Assembly: GCA_019843655.1 (NCBI GenBank)
Contig: JACDQD010000010.1
Span: forward strand, 4,261,637-4,325,636
Origin: Lethocerus indicus
Lineage: Eukaryota > Arthropoda > Insecta > Hemiptera > Belostomatidae
Reading direction: 5' to 3'
Length of the DNA: 64,000 nucleotides
Every line of letters begins with the position of its first letter. Positions within the stretch are counted from its first letter, which is position 1. Positions 1-23,491 of the stretch are shown piece after piece. The translations under genes and the position numbers were made by a program. A model generated the notes under the pieces. It saw nothing but the letters and a program-made list of their open reading frames with translations. It ran no database searches and was not told the origin of the DNA.

Positions 1-260
1 TATTCTACCCGGTCCGCCCCCCCCCCATGATAGAACTTTTAATTTATCGACGTTGCCCCCCCATCGACATTTCCTGCCTATTAAACTGCCCTCTTGTAAT
101 CTCGTCTCGTTATTCGAACTTTAATGCGGGCGCCTCCGTCCCTTTGAGGATCCCGTTGCTGCCAATCTGACGTTTCTCCGTCGGTATTCCTCGAATATTT
201 CCTCGGCGATACGTCCTACGTTCATTACCCTGCTGCCCAATTGTCCCTTTCACTCCAGAA
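1..260. other. CpG-containing, GC-richer leading segment, no gene seen
   Basis: This short stretch resembles the 39-64 kb region more than the DNA that follows. It has frequent CpG dinucleotides and C runs, then changes near position 260 to AT-rich, CpG-poor sequence. I found no reading frame with recognisable homology and no splice donor that would supply the missing first exon of Smurf. It may be the edge of the same unmethylated-looking compartment seen after 38.8 kb; that is inference from composition only. Confidence 0.4.
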
Positions 261-2746
261 ATAAAACAGTAGTAATTTCACAAATAACCCTCCATATTAA
301 CACAATAGCGGAACATCCTTCCCAATGTTGAGGGAGCAAATTATATTTTAACATTTTTTTTACTTATATTCGAAATGCCATTCCTCCCTTCAGCCTTAAT
401 ACCCACGATTTATTAAAATGACTATCATAAGCAGACCTGAAATTTGTTGGGATAATATAATCATTATTGAGTAAAAATTAACATTTAAATACACGAATAA
501 CATCAAAATCAGTGTTTTAACAATATTTGTATATTGAAGTAGCAATAGTGTGATAAAATTGGATTTGAAGAAAAATTGTACAAAGAAAGTATTGTATATT
601 TCATATAGGATGTTAAAGTTCTCTATAGTATGCTGAAATTACCATGTTTAGCTACTTCCTTTCTTTCCCTAGTGGTTTCTAGAATAGACAGCACAAAACA
701 ACATTTGTCTTTTGAAAATCTTCCAAAAGTACATGCCCTGTTTTCTTGTGATTTGAACTGGGGAGTGTTCTGTTAATAAAAGGTAATTTGTTTGTCACCT
801 GTCAGCCAGAAATATCCACTTTGTTTTCTGTCCCCGGAGAAAAAAACAAACAAAATATTTACTCTAAATGCGACGGTACAGAGTTTTTTGTTCAACAAAT
901 GCAGTTATTATAAAATAAACATTCAACCATTTTTAAATATTTCCTTTCACTCTGAATCTAATGAAGTATGATTCATAGGTACTTCTACTTTGATAAATAG
1001 TCTGGTTGGTCATAATTCATTGCATTTGATAATCATTTCTAATCAACATTATGTCATTCCGCTTCTGGAAATTAGTGGATTCAATTATCAAAATCATTGA
1101 TTCAGAAATATATTTTTTTGAATTCATAACTTAATGATTCTTAAAATATATTTTAAATCTCTTATTTATAAAGGAATTAAATTTATTTATTGTTTTTGAG
1201 TTATCAATTTTTGTTCCTATCGATACTGATTGAATTATCACTGTTGTTTATAATGTCTACAAAATAAATTTGAACTATAGCCTGGTTGTGATTTGTTTAA
1301 TAAACAATAACTATTAATTGCATTTTTGCTCTACAATTCTTATTCTAATGAGTTATCATGAAACATTTTTTAATTTGCCAAGATATTAATGTGCATGATG
1401 AAATACGTGCAATAATGTTGCTATTGGAGACTAGACACTTTGTTTTTTTTTGTTACTAGGTAACAAATTTCAATTGTTAGTTTGAATTTACAAACACAAT
1501 GAACAAAGATTGTTAGTGTTCTCAATTACGTGTAAAATATTTTTAACATCAATTCTTTAGGAGGAATTTAGGTGGATGCAATGTTTTCAAAATTGGTCTA
1601 AATAATTCTGTTTTTATTTTAAATTTTCAAAAATGAAATAAAGTTACACAAAGTTACAATTATTTCATCTTGTCATATCATAAAGTATTTCATCCTCAAA
1701 AGAGTATTCTTTCTCAAAAGATCCGCTCATTCAATAGGTGGAGGATGTATTATAAATATATCATTTAAGTTTGTAAATTGAAAGAAATCATTCCAAATTG
1801 CTAATTGAGGTAGTTGTCATTATTGTATAACATCTTTAAGTGGGAAGCTGAGTTAAGGAGGGTTCAGGACGTGGGTGTCTTGGATGGATAGTGCACTGTC
1901 TCTGTCACCCCACTTCTTCTCCCTTTTCTCTTTCTCTCTCCCTCTCTCTCCTGCTCACTGTGCTACATTATTATGTTACAGTCTCCTTGTTACATAATAC
2001 TGTATATAAAACTCCCCCTCCACCCCTACCTCCATTCAGAATTGACTTCCTCTTCTTACGTCTCTGTTCCTACCCTGCAGGAATTGTAAATCAAGATTGT
2101 TCATGTTTGCAGATTCTTCTTGAGATTTTGTTATCTTTTTTATATTCTCGGAATACACCCGACTGGGAAACACATTTTGTTTACTGTTTATATATGTTTT
2201 ACCTGCTGTTTTTAATCTTTTGAAATTTGATTTGTTTCTACACTCTCATCCAAGACTATGGTTCTAAACTTAAGAGTTCATATTTTAAAAGTCATAGATT
2301 TTTGTTGGTATGACGTATTGTAAACATATCATGCCTAACCTGTTTTTTTCTTGTAATTTGTAATATAAGTAGTCTGAATTTCATATTGCCGTGAAATATT
2401 TCTCTTTAATTTTTAAATGCTTGGTTTTTAAATTTCATACATTTCTTCTGAAGTTTATAAAATATGATTAAATATTTACCAGTGTAGAATTGAAACTATT
2501 TTAAATGTCAAAGGGCAACCTTTTGTCTCTCGTCCTTTTACAATTATTATTATAACAATTGGAAAATGTAATGCCCAAGCATGGTCAGCAATTCCAGCAA
2601 TATAGTTGAATTTAGGTGCCAAATGGCTTAAGATTTGATTCTTCACAAACCTCAGTTATGTACTAGGTTAGGTTGGAATAGTTTTAATTCATCGTTATTT
2701 GAATAGTATTAGTAAATGATTTGTAATTTCTGATTAATATTGTAAA

Positions 2747-2748
<2 letters not shown>

Positions 2749-2798
<50 letters not shown>
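2749..2798. repeat. (TA)n followed by (TG)n microsatellite
   Basis: Uninterrupted TA dinucleotides run into a short TG tract. It lies in the sequence upstream of the first visible Smurf exon and is probably intronic. Confidence 0.9.
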
Positions 2799-3246
2799 CA
2801 TTTGATCTTTTAAATTTACTTTTGAGATGAAGTGGCAATGAAGTGTGCACAAAATGAGAGCTTAAAGTCTTAAAGCAAGTGAGGGAGTCAGACATCGCTA
2901 GTGGTTTGGATGGACTTACCCAGGACAGAATCATGGGATTTTCTTTAAACTATAAATTTGAATACTTGACTTTCTTGAGTTTCATTGTCTTTCAGCTAGG
3001 GGGAGAGGACATTTTGTATTTTTGTTCCAACTATATGCATAGTTCTATTATTATTTTACATAGTTTATGAGGCTTAAACAAAATAAAAGTAATCAAAACA
3101 GCATTCTGTAAAATAAATACTATTGTATATAGTGTTAATACTATATATTATACCAATCTTAATTCAAACATATTTACAATATAACAGTATTGATTCTTTA
3201 CCTGGATTATCAGATTTGCAATATGTAATTCTAATCATGTGTTTAA

Positions 3247-3251
<5 letters not shown>

Positions 3252-3289
<38 letters not shown>
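3252..3289. repeat. (TA)n microsatellite
   Basis: About 19 uninterrupted TA units, in the same non-coding stretch as the repeat near 2750. Confidence 0.9.
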
Positions 3290-3293
<4 letters not shown>

Positions 3294-3751
3294 GATTGAA
3301 CCACTGTTTACTTTATTGAAGTGGCATCACAGATTGACTCAATTCATAACACTCAATCCATGTACAACTCGAACTTCATCATTTTTATGATAACCTTTGA
3401 ACTTTTTCTTTCATTTTAATTGAATATTAAATGAACTGTGGCTATTGACCAGTTCCTGACCATTCTAATTACAGTGATTAATTGTTTGTACAGAAGTTTT
3501 GATGAATTATGAACTGTGCAATTAAGTTGTGTTGTAATGTGGAAAAGAAACTTTTACTTGTTCCTTCTCCTTCTCCTCTCTCTGTGATCATTGGGCGTGA
3601 ACAAAAAAAAAGGAAGTAAAATGCACCAGTATTGCCTCCTAACTCTAAGTAGAAAGTTGTCCATCTTTCTGTATTGAATATTTATGTTCTATATCTATCT
3701 TGGATATATTTGTTTATTTTTTAATTTTTTGTTTCTTTTATTATTTTACAG

Positions 3752-14906
<11,155 letters not shown>

Positions 14907-17220
14907 CGCTGGTACCTCCACCCCCTCCGTCTTTCTACCCCTGGCCCCTAGTTGTCTGAACCAGGAGTCAGACCCTAACCATCTCGTACGCACCGGCAAC
15001 GAAGAAAACCTTTGAAAGTTCGATTGTGATATCTGCAATACACAAGTAGTCCTAACGACGGCCTTTAAATGTACAATAACTGCACAAACTAGTTTGGCCC
15101 ATTTCTCACAGAGATACTTTGAAAATTGGACCTACGTTACAGTATTAATAATTTCGGTAAAGCACAAAAAAATTGATTTTACTGCACACTTTAGTAATTT
15201 GAGTTACTGGTATAATTCTGTCTGAAAGAGAAAATGTATGCCTAACAAATGTTATATTTGCGTAGATTGCTGGCTTTTTTAAAGGAGCCATTTAGGTTTA
15301 TTTCATAGTATCAATTTATTGAGGGTCTGACTCGGCATTTCAGTTTCAAAATGTTAATAAAATTTCCATCCTCCTGAAGGTCCTTGTGCACTTTCCCCTC
15401 CTTATTCTGAAGCGCCTTCTTCTACTAAAAAGCCTGTAATAATATTAAAAAGCTATCGTAAGGGTTAGTGTTATAAACAGATGTATGTTATAAGGATCTT
15501 GTTTTTGTGGAGAATCCTTATTTTTATAATGGGTTATGGGTTATATCTGTAACGACTTGATCAGCTGGGTATGTGCCTTCTTATACACAATTTAATTGCC
15601 TCTATCCCCAATCCCTCCTCATACTACTATTTCTAAGCCTTTGTACATATATATATTTATTAATTTTTGATCCGTTATGGATTAATTCCTATATTTTGTT
15701 TTGTAAATAATTATTTTTAATTAGATGGGTAAATATTCGGCCTTAGAGTATGTAATGAATTTTAAATCTGAAAAATGGCCCGCATTGATATTGTAAATAT
15801 TAATTATACTACAAAGATAATATAATGAATCAGGTGTAAACGAAAAATCATAATAAAAATATTACCTTAATATGAGATATGAATTCATAAAGAAGCTATA
15901 TATTTTTATAATCTCTTCTTTGTTACAATTTGCTAGAAAATACTGTAAACTCAATTGTTAACTGTTTTCTTATTCATAGAAAAACAATACAATTTTTATA
16001 ATTAATCTTTTAAATTATCCCTCAACATTATGTTTTATAATTTCCTGTTGTTGTTTTTTAAATTATGTTATAGTATGTTCTTCACTGATATGTTGTTAAC
16101 AAAGAATCCAGTTGGTTTTCCATAGCTGTCAGAGGTTGTGAAAATTATGTCCCTCCTTTCAAATTCCATTTTCTCATATTTTATTTCATGTTTTGTAATT
16201 TTCATTTAACTCAAATGACTCAACATGTATTAACTAACTCCCTTGCTACAACTGGATCCTAGTTATTGATTTTTAATATCTAATTCGCTGTCATCTTGAA
16301 AACTGTTTAGAAACTGTTATAAAAGGGCTCTAGAATTGCTTAAATATCAATAAGAATTTCAGGTAAAATCAAATGGAACTGAGGATAGACAGTTCCATTT
16401 TTAAAAAAATTAGTATCTTATAACTTTTAGATGTGGTCATAATATGAAAAAAGCCTTATATAATGCACAAGTAAAAATTTTGCCGCTTTACTGTTTTCTA
16501 TGATTAGCATAGCGAATAATACTAGGACCAAACGAAGATGGGTCTTGTCAATGATTTATTTTTTATAAGATATATATCAAATATGTACCAAAATATTATA
16601 AAAATATGTACTTCTATATTTTACATAAATTATGAAAAGAACAGAAATGTTTTAATATCTGATAAAAAATGAGTAAATAAAAGAACCTAATTTGTTAAAT
16701 TGAATTTTGTTTCCTCACCTACAAATTTTTTTCTTATATAGCACAATTCGCAACTCGTGACCAGTTATGTGCTCTGTGATGTGGAGTGAGCAGCCAGTGT
16801 CTGATCACTGGCCATACAACTAACATCCATGGAATATTGGTGGATTTGAACAACCAAGTTCTGGGTCTCAAGGCAAAATCAAAGGTCTGAGCCAATGAGG
16901 TTCTTATTTTATTCCTGATCTATGCATAATTTTTCCAAAGGGTGAGTATTTATCATTGCGCTTATATTTTATTTTTAATTTGCATTAAACTTTCACCAGG
17001 CCTGAACAGCCAAGCCATCTGGTTCCCAGATCCTTCTACAATTATTTAAAATCACTTAGGCCTCAAAAGATCTCCATCAGTTAAAAGAAATTATGGGTTT
17101 CCTAGAGAGGAGGGAAAAGCTAATGGGGATGACAGAACAAAAAGAATTTATTTGTATACAATTTTATCGAATATAAGATTTTTTCTACAGTACGCTACAT
17201 CAATACAGTTTTAATAAACC
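14907..17220. other. Convergent intergenic region: Smurf 3' UTR and ACBD6 3' UTR
   Basis: No coding sequence seen. The Smurf 3' UTR should start at 14907; AATAAA motifs on the plus strand near 15355 and 15851 are candidate poly(A) signals. On the minus strand an AATAAA at 17147-17152, about 70 bases past the ACBD6 stop, is the likely signal for the minus-strand genes. The stretch 16740-17060 is a little richer in GC and words than its surroundings and may be a decayed repeat. Confidence 0.6.
17147..17152 (-). terminator. Candidate poly(A) signal for the ACBD6 transcript
   Basis: Canonical AATAAA on the minus strand, 69-74 bases downstream of the ACBD6 stop codon. No AATAAA is present in the two gaps upstream (17944-18010 and 18269-18294). 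This may therefore be the first usable signal for all three minus-strand genes. Confidence 0.5.
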
Positions 17221-17943
17221 TTAAATAGAAACAGATTTAAGTAACGAACGAATGTCGTCTTCAGATGCGATATCAATTGGAAGGCAGCCTTCGTCGCAGA
17301 GGACGTCGGGGCGCGCTCCATTGTCAAGGAGGAGTTTGACAACATCAAAGTGGCCACACGCCGAGGCATAGTGGAGGGCTGTCTGCCCACCACTGTCCTT
17401 AATATTAACGTCGGCCTTCAGCTCTAAAAGACATTTGACCATCTCGAGATTTCCTCTGTCCGACGCCCAGTGGATCAGTCCCATGCCTTCGGAATCGACT
17501 ACATCTATCCGGTTCTTCTCCCTGGCGTACTGCCTCACCTTGTCGATGTTACCCTCTTTGACCCTGTCGAATATGTCCTTCTCGGACTCCTTGAGAGTCG
17601 ACTCCTCGTTGGCCAGACAGCTGACGGCCACCCAACCGTTCTTGGGCGCATCGCCCGGCGAATGCTCCCAGCTAGGCGACAGCTCTGTCACAAGCTCGAC
17701 GTACGAAGCCATCGCTTCTTCTTTCGTCATGTCGCCCAGCCTGTTCCACGCCTCCCATTTCCCTTTGGCTTCGAATTCGTACCAGTTAGGCTTCGAGGTG
17801 TGGCACTTACCGGCGGTCGCCTGCTTGTACAGGCCGTACAGTTGGAGCAGCTGGTCAGATTTCAAAGTCGAGACTACGGTCCTCAGGTGTTCGGCGGCCA
17901 TGGCGAATCGCTCCGCAATGTCCGTTTCGAAACTTTCGGCCAT
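17221..17943 (-). CDS. ACBD6: Acyl-CoA-binding domain-containing protein 6 (ACBP plus ankyrin repeats), intronless
   Basis: Complete 240-residue frame. The first ATG is at 17943 with a good context (A at -3, G at +4); the frame stays open eight codons further upstream without another ATG. Residues about 9-86 form an acyl-CoA-binding domain, with the ligand-site stretches YGLYKQATAG (36-45) and KGKWEAW (60-66). Residues about 150-240 carry two ankyrin repeats (GLIHWASDRG and TALHYASACG). This domain order is diagnostic for ACBD6, which binds long-chain acyl-CoA and supports lipid modification and N-myristoylation in vertebrates. Human ACBD6 is about 282 residues; the shorter length here is at the N-terminus. 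No intron interrupts the frame. It starts only 67 bp after the SLIRP stop codon, so it may be the last cistron of a shared minus-strand transcript. Confidence 0.93.
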   Translation of the reverse strand: MAESFETDIAERFAMAAEHLRTVVSTLKSDQLLQLYGLYKQATAGKCHTSKPNWYEFEAKGKWEAWNRLGDMTKEEAMASYVELVTELSPSWEHSPGDAPKNGWVAVSCLANEESTLKESEKDIFDRVKEGNIDKVRQYAREKNRIDVVDSEGMGLIHWASDRGNLEMVKCLLELKADVNIKDSGGQTALHYASACGHFDVVKLLLDNGARPDVLCDEGCLPIDIASEDDIRSLLKSVSI

Positions 17944-18010
17944 TTTATCAAACACTTTAAATTTCAATAACTACAGGAATAAGACTACTCGGGGGGGTTT
18001 TTTAACCGGT

Positions 18011-18268
18011 TCAATTCGCCTGTTCCAACTGAACGATGTTACCTTCTAAAGAGTGCTTGATGCTAGTCACGGCATTGACACCAACTTGATTGCTGAAGAC
18101 GACAAAGCCGTAGCCGCGGGATAGGCCGGTATTTTTGTCGAAAGAGACGTTGGCCGATATCACGTTACCGTACTTGGAAAAGTATGACCTCAGTTTCTGA
18201 GAGTTTACGGTCCACGGGAGGTTGGTGACAAAGAGCTTGTTGGCTACTGCCCTGCCGGCAGAAGACAT
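18011..18268 (-). CDS. SLIRP: SLIRP-like RRM protein, 85 residues, intronless
   Basis: Single RNA-recognition motif covering most of the protein. RNP2 is LFVTNL (residues 12-17) and RNP1 is RGYGFVVF (51-58), with the typical SLIRP pattern LPWT...L...F..YG between them. In animals SLIRP pairs with LRPPRC to stabilise mitochondrial mRNAs. The N-terminus (MSSAGRAVANK) lacks acidic residues and contains an Arg and a Lys, compatible with a short mitochondrial presequence. The start at 18268 has A at -3. It lies 26 bp after the METTL23 stop and ends 67 bp before the ACBD6 ATG. A generic small RRM protein is the alternative; size and motif spacing favour SLIRP. Confidence 0.85.
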   Translation of the reverse strand: MSSAGRAVANKLFVTNLPWTVNSQKLRSYFSKYGNVISANVSFDKNTGLSRGYGFVVFSNQVGVNAVTSIKHSLEGNIVQLEQAN

Positions 18269-18294
18269 TTTTTGTTTTGTTTTTTTCCGGTTTA

Positions 18295-19995
18295 CTACGC
18301 TTTTGTTATTTCCAAGAGATGGATCGTGTGATCTTGCATCAATTCGTTGATGTCGATGCCGGAGTCCCTGCCGAGGTTGTCGAGCGGGATGTGGTCACAG
18401 CGCAAGTGCCACTTGTTGAGCAAGTGCTCGATGGACCAGTCCGCACTCCTTTCCTGATATACAGTCAGGAACCTAGCCTCCGGATTGTAGTCCAAAAGGA
18501 AGGCGACCGTAACTATTATATCTTCGAAAACCGTAGGGTCGTAAAAGCAGTCTGATCCGATTATCAAATCTATGCGCCCCAAATTAAAAGTATTGGTGAG
18601 GAAGAGGCCCCAGGTGAGACCGACGACTCGGACCTGGTTCTGGGTGAGGCCGTTGAGCTGGCAGCAGTGCTTGACGTGCTGCAGTGACTTGGGAAGGACG
18701 GCGCTCTCTGTCAGTGTCACGCTGGCACCGCACTTAGCAGCTAGGATGCCGGGCAGGGAAGTGCCCGAACCGAGCTCCAATATGTGCTTACCGGGAAGTT
18801 CGGAACGGTGCTCCCAAAGGAACCAGGCCAATATTGGAGCCGATGGCCAAGTGTAGAAACTGTAGCTTGCCTGAAGTTGCTGTAACAGTAAGTAACATAT
18901 TTGTAATACCATGCATCTTCCATCTCTCAGTTTATTAAAACGGCAACGAACTTGTGCTCTATTAAGCATGCATCTTAACAATGCTCATTTACATGGAAAA
19001 ACTCACTTAACATATATTCTTTTGAACATTAACAATTTTGACTGCAATTTCTTATACCTCAAATACAACTTTTTTCAATGTTTAGATAATATGTGAGTAC
19101 AGTGTCAATAACGTGCCATTAGAATGCTCAAATAACAATATACATGCTAAAATATAAGGTAGTGAAAATCAAAATAAGGATGCATATAAAACATATGGTA
19201 GTACCAGTCACACACCCATTATTACAAAATCTGTACACAATTTTAAAAAATCTAATATACGCCCTTCTATAACACAAAATTACTGCCTCTGGTTATTGGC
19301 AAATGTGTACCTTCAAGTTTTAAGCCTGTTTGAGCCAGTATATAATGGCACTAGTCAGCATGAATTTGCTTCTTCTTACTGTAATAAAATTATAAATACC
19401 ATTTGTAAATCATATTAACTGAATATTAACTAAAATTTGAAAAGCCAAAGAATTATATGAATTTTATTAGTAAGAATTAATGGGGTAAGTGGATATTGCA
19501 ATTTTAAATATTTAAAAAATTATTATTTTGTAAATATACGGGTGATTCCTAGGAATAGATAAAGGCTAGAATCGATAAATGGCTCCGTTAGTTAACAAAT
19601 TCCGCGTGAACCGGCTGAATCATTCAATACGTATTACTATTACATATGAACGGAAAAGCGGATTTTTAAAAAACTGAAAACAATACATATAAAGGTCACA
19701 AGAGTACAAAAAAATGCGACTCTGCGGTCTCAGGTAAAAAGAAAAAAGGAAATCGAGGTAAAAAAAATGTGGTAGCTCCCACACCTAACCCTCGCCCGGA
19801 CACGGTGAATACGCCGCTGTTGGACCGTAAGAATAGAAATCGTACGAAAATACAAAATAGAACAGAACACAAAAAATAACGGACGTTTCGTACCTCGGGA
19901 ATCAATATTTCCAGGTATTCGTTTTCGGAATTGCCGCTGTTTTTGGTCTTGAACAGAAACTTCTTGATATGCTCGACCACACCACCTTCCGACAT
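18295..19995 (-). CDS. METTL23: METTL23-like class I SAM methyltransferase, two exons
   Basis: Exon 1 is 19995 down to 19894 (34 codons, start MSEGGVVEHIKKF); exon 2 is 18879 down to 18295. The intron has GT at 19893-19892 and a pyrimidine-rich acceptor ending CAG at 18880, phase 0, giving 228 residues. The join produces ILIPE-QLQASYSFYTWPSAP, which fits the conserved METTL23 region before the WP motif. SAM-binding motif I is ILELGSGTSLPG (residues 67-78), followed by LAAKCGA. Further family signatures are VVGLTWG, DLIIGSDCFYDP (post-I/motif II region) and RSADWSIEHLL. Vertebrate METTL23 methylates histone H3 Arg17 and other proteins; the substrate here is unknown. It diverges from Sirt7. The exon 1 assignment is less certain than exon 2, because that end of the family is variable. 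Confidence 0.87.
18880..19893 (-). other. METTL23 intron, no other gene seen
   Basis: 1,014-bp AT-rich intron with GT donor and CAG acceptor. The exon 2 frame stays open into it for 34 codons past the acceptor, but the start there (MLRCMLNRAQ) lacks family similarity. A shorter isoform beginning inside the intron cannot be excluded. Confidence 0.7.
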
Positions 19996-20630
19996 TTGGT
20001 GAAACCAAGTGGGGGAAATAGTGTTGCCAACAGCCCTGCGCGATATTCCCCTCTCGTCTGTATAATCAGCTTTTTAATATTTTCAAACGAATGAATGAAC
20101 GAGTGAATACGATCAGTGAAATTTTTGCATTTCAAATAAACGCCGATTGAATTCCAAATTATGATATTTTATTTGACAAAATAGTCGTGTACTACTATTT
20201 ATATATGCTGGTGTAGACACGGCGTTTCCTTGTTTGCAAATTAAGCTTTCAACTCTAGTACAAATTTCCATTATTCTAATTTAGTACAATGTAGATATAC
20301 TTTGTCCTCGAGTAATCGACATTCCATAGAGTAATGCGTACGTTTGACAACACTGCGCTGGATACGATGCCGGTGTGTCCACGACGTATAATTTCTTCTG
20401 GTCTCACCCGTTCCGAATGATTAAATTTCTTCACATTCGCGTTTACGGCCTTTTTCGCGAACTCGATGTATCCGATATCGGATTTCTGTCGCCATTCCGA
20501 GCTGCCCCCGAGTCTGAGTTCTGTTCGGGCTAGCCTTCAGTGTCCCAAGCCGGTAGGCTTATACCTAGTGGCCGCCACTGATGGCCAGTACAGGTTAATG
20601 GATTAGTTGTATTTGTTAGCTTTTATAAGT
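19996..20630. promoter_or_regulatory. Putative bidirectional promoter between METTL23 and Sirt7
   Basis: 635 bp separate the two divergent start codons, so both promoters and 5' UTRs must lie here. The part nearest Sirt7 (about 20340-20600) is richer in GC and CpG than flanking introns, as expected for an active promoter. A TTCAGTG sequence at about 20536-20542 resembles an arthropod initiator element. No convincing TATA box is placed at -30. Inference from position and composition. Confidence 0.5.
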
Positions 20631-23459
20631 ATGGCAGATGAGAGTGTCGTCCCCTACAAGGGCGGCCTGAGGAGAAAAGCCTCTCTGAACGTTACATTCT
20701 GCGTCAAAAAGGAAAGGGACGCCTCGTACAAAAAGGTGAAACTCTCCGGACTGCTATTATTATTTACTTGTCAATTGATGTTTACTAACTTCGCTATATT
20801 TATATATTTTTTATTTAATTTAAATTGTCCATTTAGATCACGAAAATACTTCAGAAGGAAGAAAAGAGAGGACGCCAGAGGACCTGGAACTTCTGTTATC
20901 CTGTTCCAGTGTCGTCAAAGAAGTGACCCAGAGGTATTAGTTTGGAATTAATTTTCATTTCATTAATATCTCAGATTGTTTCGGTTTCTAAAACTGTGCG
21001 CCTTGCAGGCTCGAGAAACGTAAAAGGGTTTTGGAAAGAGCCGCCGAGGTCGAGGACAGTGATAAAGTTTTGGAGGAAAAATGCAGGATACTAGCTGGAG
21101 TGATACACTCAGCCCAACACTTGGTTGTCTACAGCGGGGCTGGAGTCAGCACCGCCGCTAAAATACCTGACTACAGAGGAACCAACGGCATTTGGACCAG
21201 GCTCCAACAGGGCAAAGAAATTGGGTAAACTGCTCTCTTTGTCCTTAAAATGTTTTCATGCAACTTTTGAAAACATCCTTACTTGTCCTGTAACTTCTGT
21301 TTGATAATATTGTACGCTGTTTGGAAATTACTGAGGTAAACAAAACAACATTACTGTTATATGTTACCTTTTTTTTGCCTTGATGATTTTAGTTTTTTTT
21401 TGTCATTTGTGTTGATGAACAGTAAAAAATTGGCTCTTATATTGACTTTAAATATTAAAATGTATGACTGCCACAAAATAGTTAATAAAATTCTTCATCT
21501 TTGTTTACAGAAGTCAATATGTCAGGGTAATTGTTATTCTTATAAAATTTAATTTATTTTTCCAAAACTATAAATCTATAAAAAAATATGTTTAGGGAAA
21601 TAAATTATACCTAATTAAAATTACGCCTTTCTATTTTGATAACTAAATTGAACCTCATAATTAATATTAAACATTGGCTGGAGACATCTTAATTCAAGAA
21701 TAAACTCAATTAAATAACCTGTTACAAATAAAGTGGCAAAAAATGTGTCATGCAACTTGTCAGTTGTGTTTACTGTTACAACTTTCACTTGTGGACATTC
21801 TAGTTCAGGTTCTTTTTTTTTTAGATTATGTCAAGAGTCTGTATTTTCAGGATTTATTTTATTTCTCTTACGGCGATGAAATGTGATTGAAATTAATAAA
21901 ATTTCATGTTATGTTTTAACTTATGTGTTAGGTTTTAAGTTATGTGACTGTCATGTAATTTAGCATCTATGAAATGGTAACAATTATATAAGTATAGTTA
22001 CATCAGTGACAGTTTCAGATTGCTAGTATTTATATGGTAGATAATGCGTTCTACATAGCAACATTCCTTGTACATAATATTAACATTGGTTTGTCGCGAA
22101 TGGAATTCAGAATACAGTTTATTATTCAATTTTACCATTCTTCTTGCACATTAAGTTTAAAAATGACTGTGATACCCATAAATTAATGATGGGTTATGAA
22201 ATGTTTTGATATTGTTTTTAACAGGGGATTGGTTTGTTTATTGCAGGAACCATGACCTCTCAACTGCTGAACCGACAATGGCTCATATGGCCCTTTCAAC
22301 TCTCTACAGGGTCGGACTCTTGAAGTACATCGTGTCCCAGAACTGTGATGGTTTACACCTGAGGAGTGGAATGCCCAGACACGCACTTTCTGAAGTGCAC
22401 GGAAACATGAACTTGGAAGTAAGTACTTCAGTTTGTAATTTCAACTAAACTGAATGCATCTAATTCAATCTGAATAAGCAGAAATGCCCCTTTGTAGGTA
22501 CATCAGAGAAAGAAAACATAATACTTTAAATTACAAAAGTGAGATAGAAATAGAGTGCTATAAATTATGAGATAACTAAATCCATTGTATGGCAAGAATC
22601 TGTGTTCATAATTTATATTTGGAAATATATGTTTCTTCAATTTACTTTCCCTGCATATAGCATGTATAGTAAACAACTATTTAGGGAGGCCAATTATTAT
22701 TAGTTATAATAATAAAAATAGAAGTTCATTTATTGCCGATTCCTTTTAAAAATTTGTTACATTATTGAATTTGTTTTAAACAAAGATATGGTCCTCTTAC
22801 ATTACATTAATGTTGGTTTATTTTTAGCATTTATTACATCATTTACTCCATTTGATGTAACAAGTGTAAAATTTAAATTGTGCTTGACAGATTCATTCTA
22901 GAAAATTATTTATTTTTTAAGAAAATGTTTGTATTATATGTCAATAAAAAGAAGTGTAGTCATGTTAAAAACAAGAAAATAATTTTGTTGGAAATTGTAT
23001 TCCATGCATTTTAATATTTCCAATTATTTAGAATAAATGCTTTCTAGCCACAATAACATATGTAAGAGGATGATGTTCTTTTAAACTACCAAATTTTGCC
23101 CGGTGACTGTGATAACTCCTCAATTTTATTTCATTAATCTCTGTCAACAACTGGTGCAATCTTGAAAACTACAGCTCTGACATTGTTTATGAGGTTGACA
23201 GTTCTCAAGGTCACTTCTTGTTTTGGTCTCCCTTCTAGTGAATGATTGCAGACATTTAAAAGATTAAATGTGCTCTTGATTTTTAGCAAAATTTAGATTC
23301 GTTGTTTAAATTTATTAAATCCACATTTATATTTAACCCAAAAAATATTAAAACTTGCAGTTATTATTATTTTCTTGTGCCCTTAAATGAATGTCAGTAA
23401 TATTCACCTTATTCCACACTACATTCTGTTGAAATAAGCCTGTTGTAATTTAAGAATAA

Positions 23460-23491
<32 letters not shown>

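Larger units (their letters stand above)
261..3751 (+). other. Smurf upstream or intron sequence, no gene seen
   Basis: AT-rich, CpG-poor sequence before the first recognised Smurf exon. The exon at 3752 opens in mid-codon and in mid-C2 domain, so this stretch is most likely the 3' part of an intron whose 5' exon lies left of the window. I looked for an exon that could encode the short Smurf N-terminus and end with the G that completes the split valine codon, and did not find one. The stretch holds two TA microsatellites (near 2750 and 3252) and a pyrimidine-rich tract at about 1905-1950 whose open frame is low-complexity. Confidence 0.5.

Noticed and set aside
1891..2223. 110-codon frame with a Ser/Leu-rich start on the plus strand
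   Set aside because: Arises from a pyrimidine (CT) tract in non-coding DNA; no homology and no splice context.
17435..18049. 204-codon plus-strand frame
   Set aside because: Antisense shadow of ACBD6, whose domains on the minus strand are clear.
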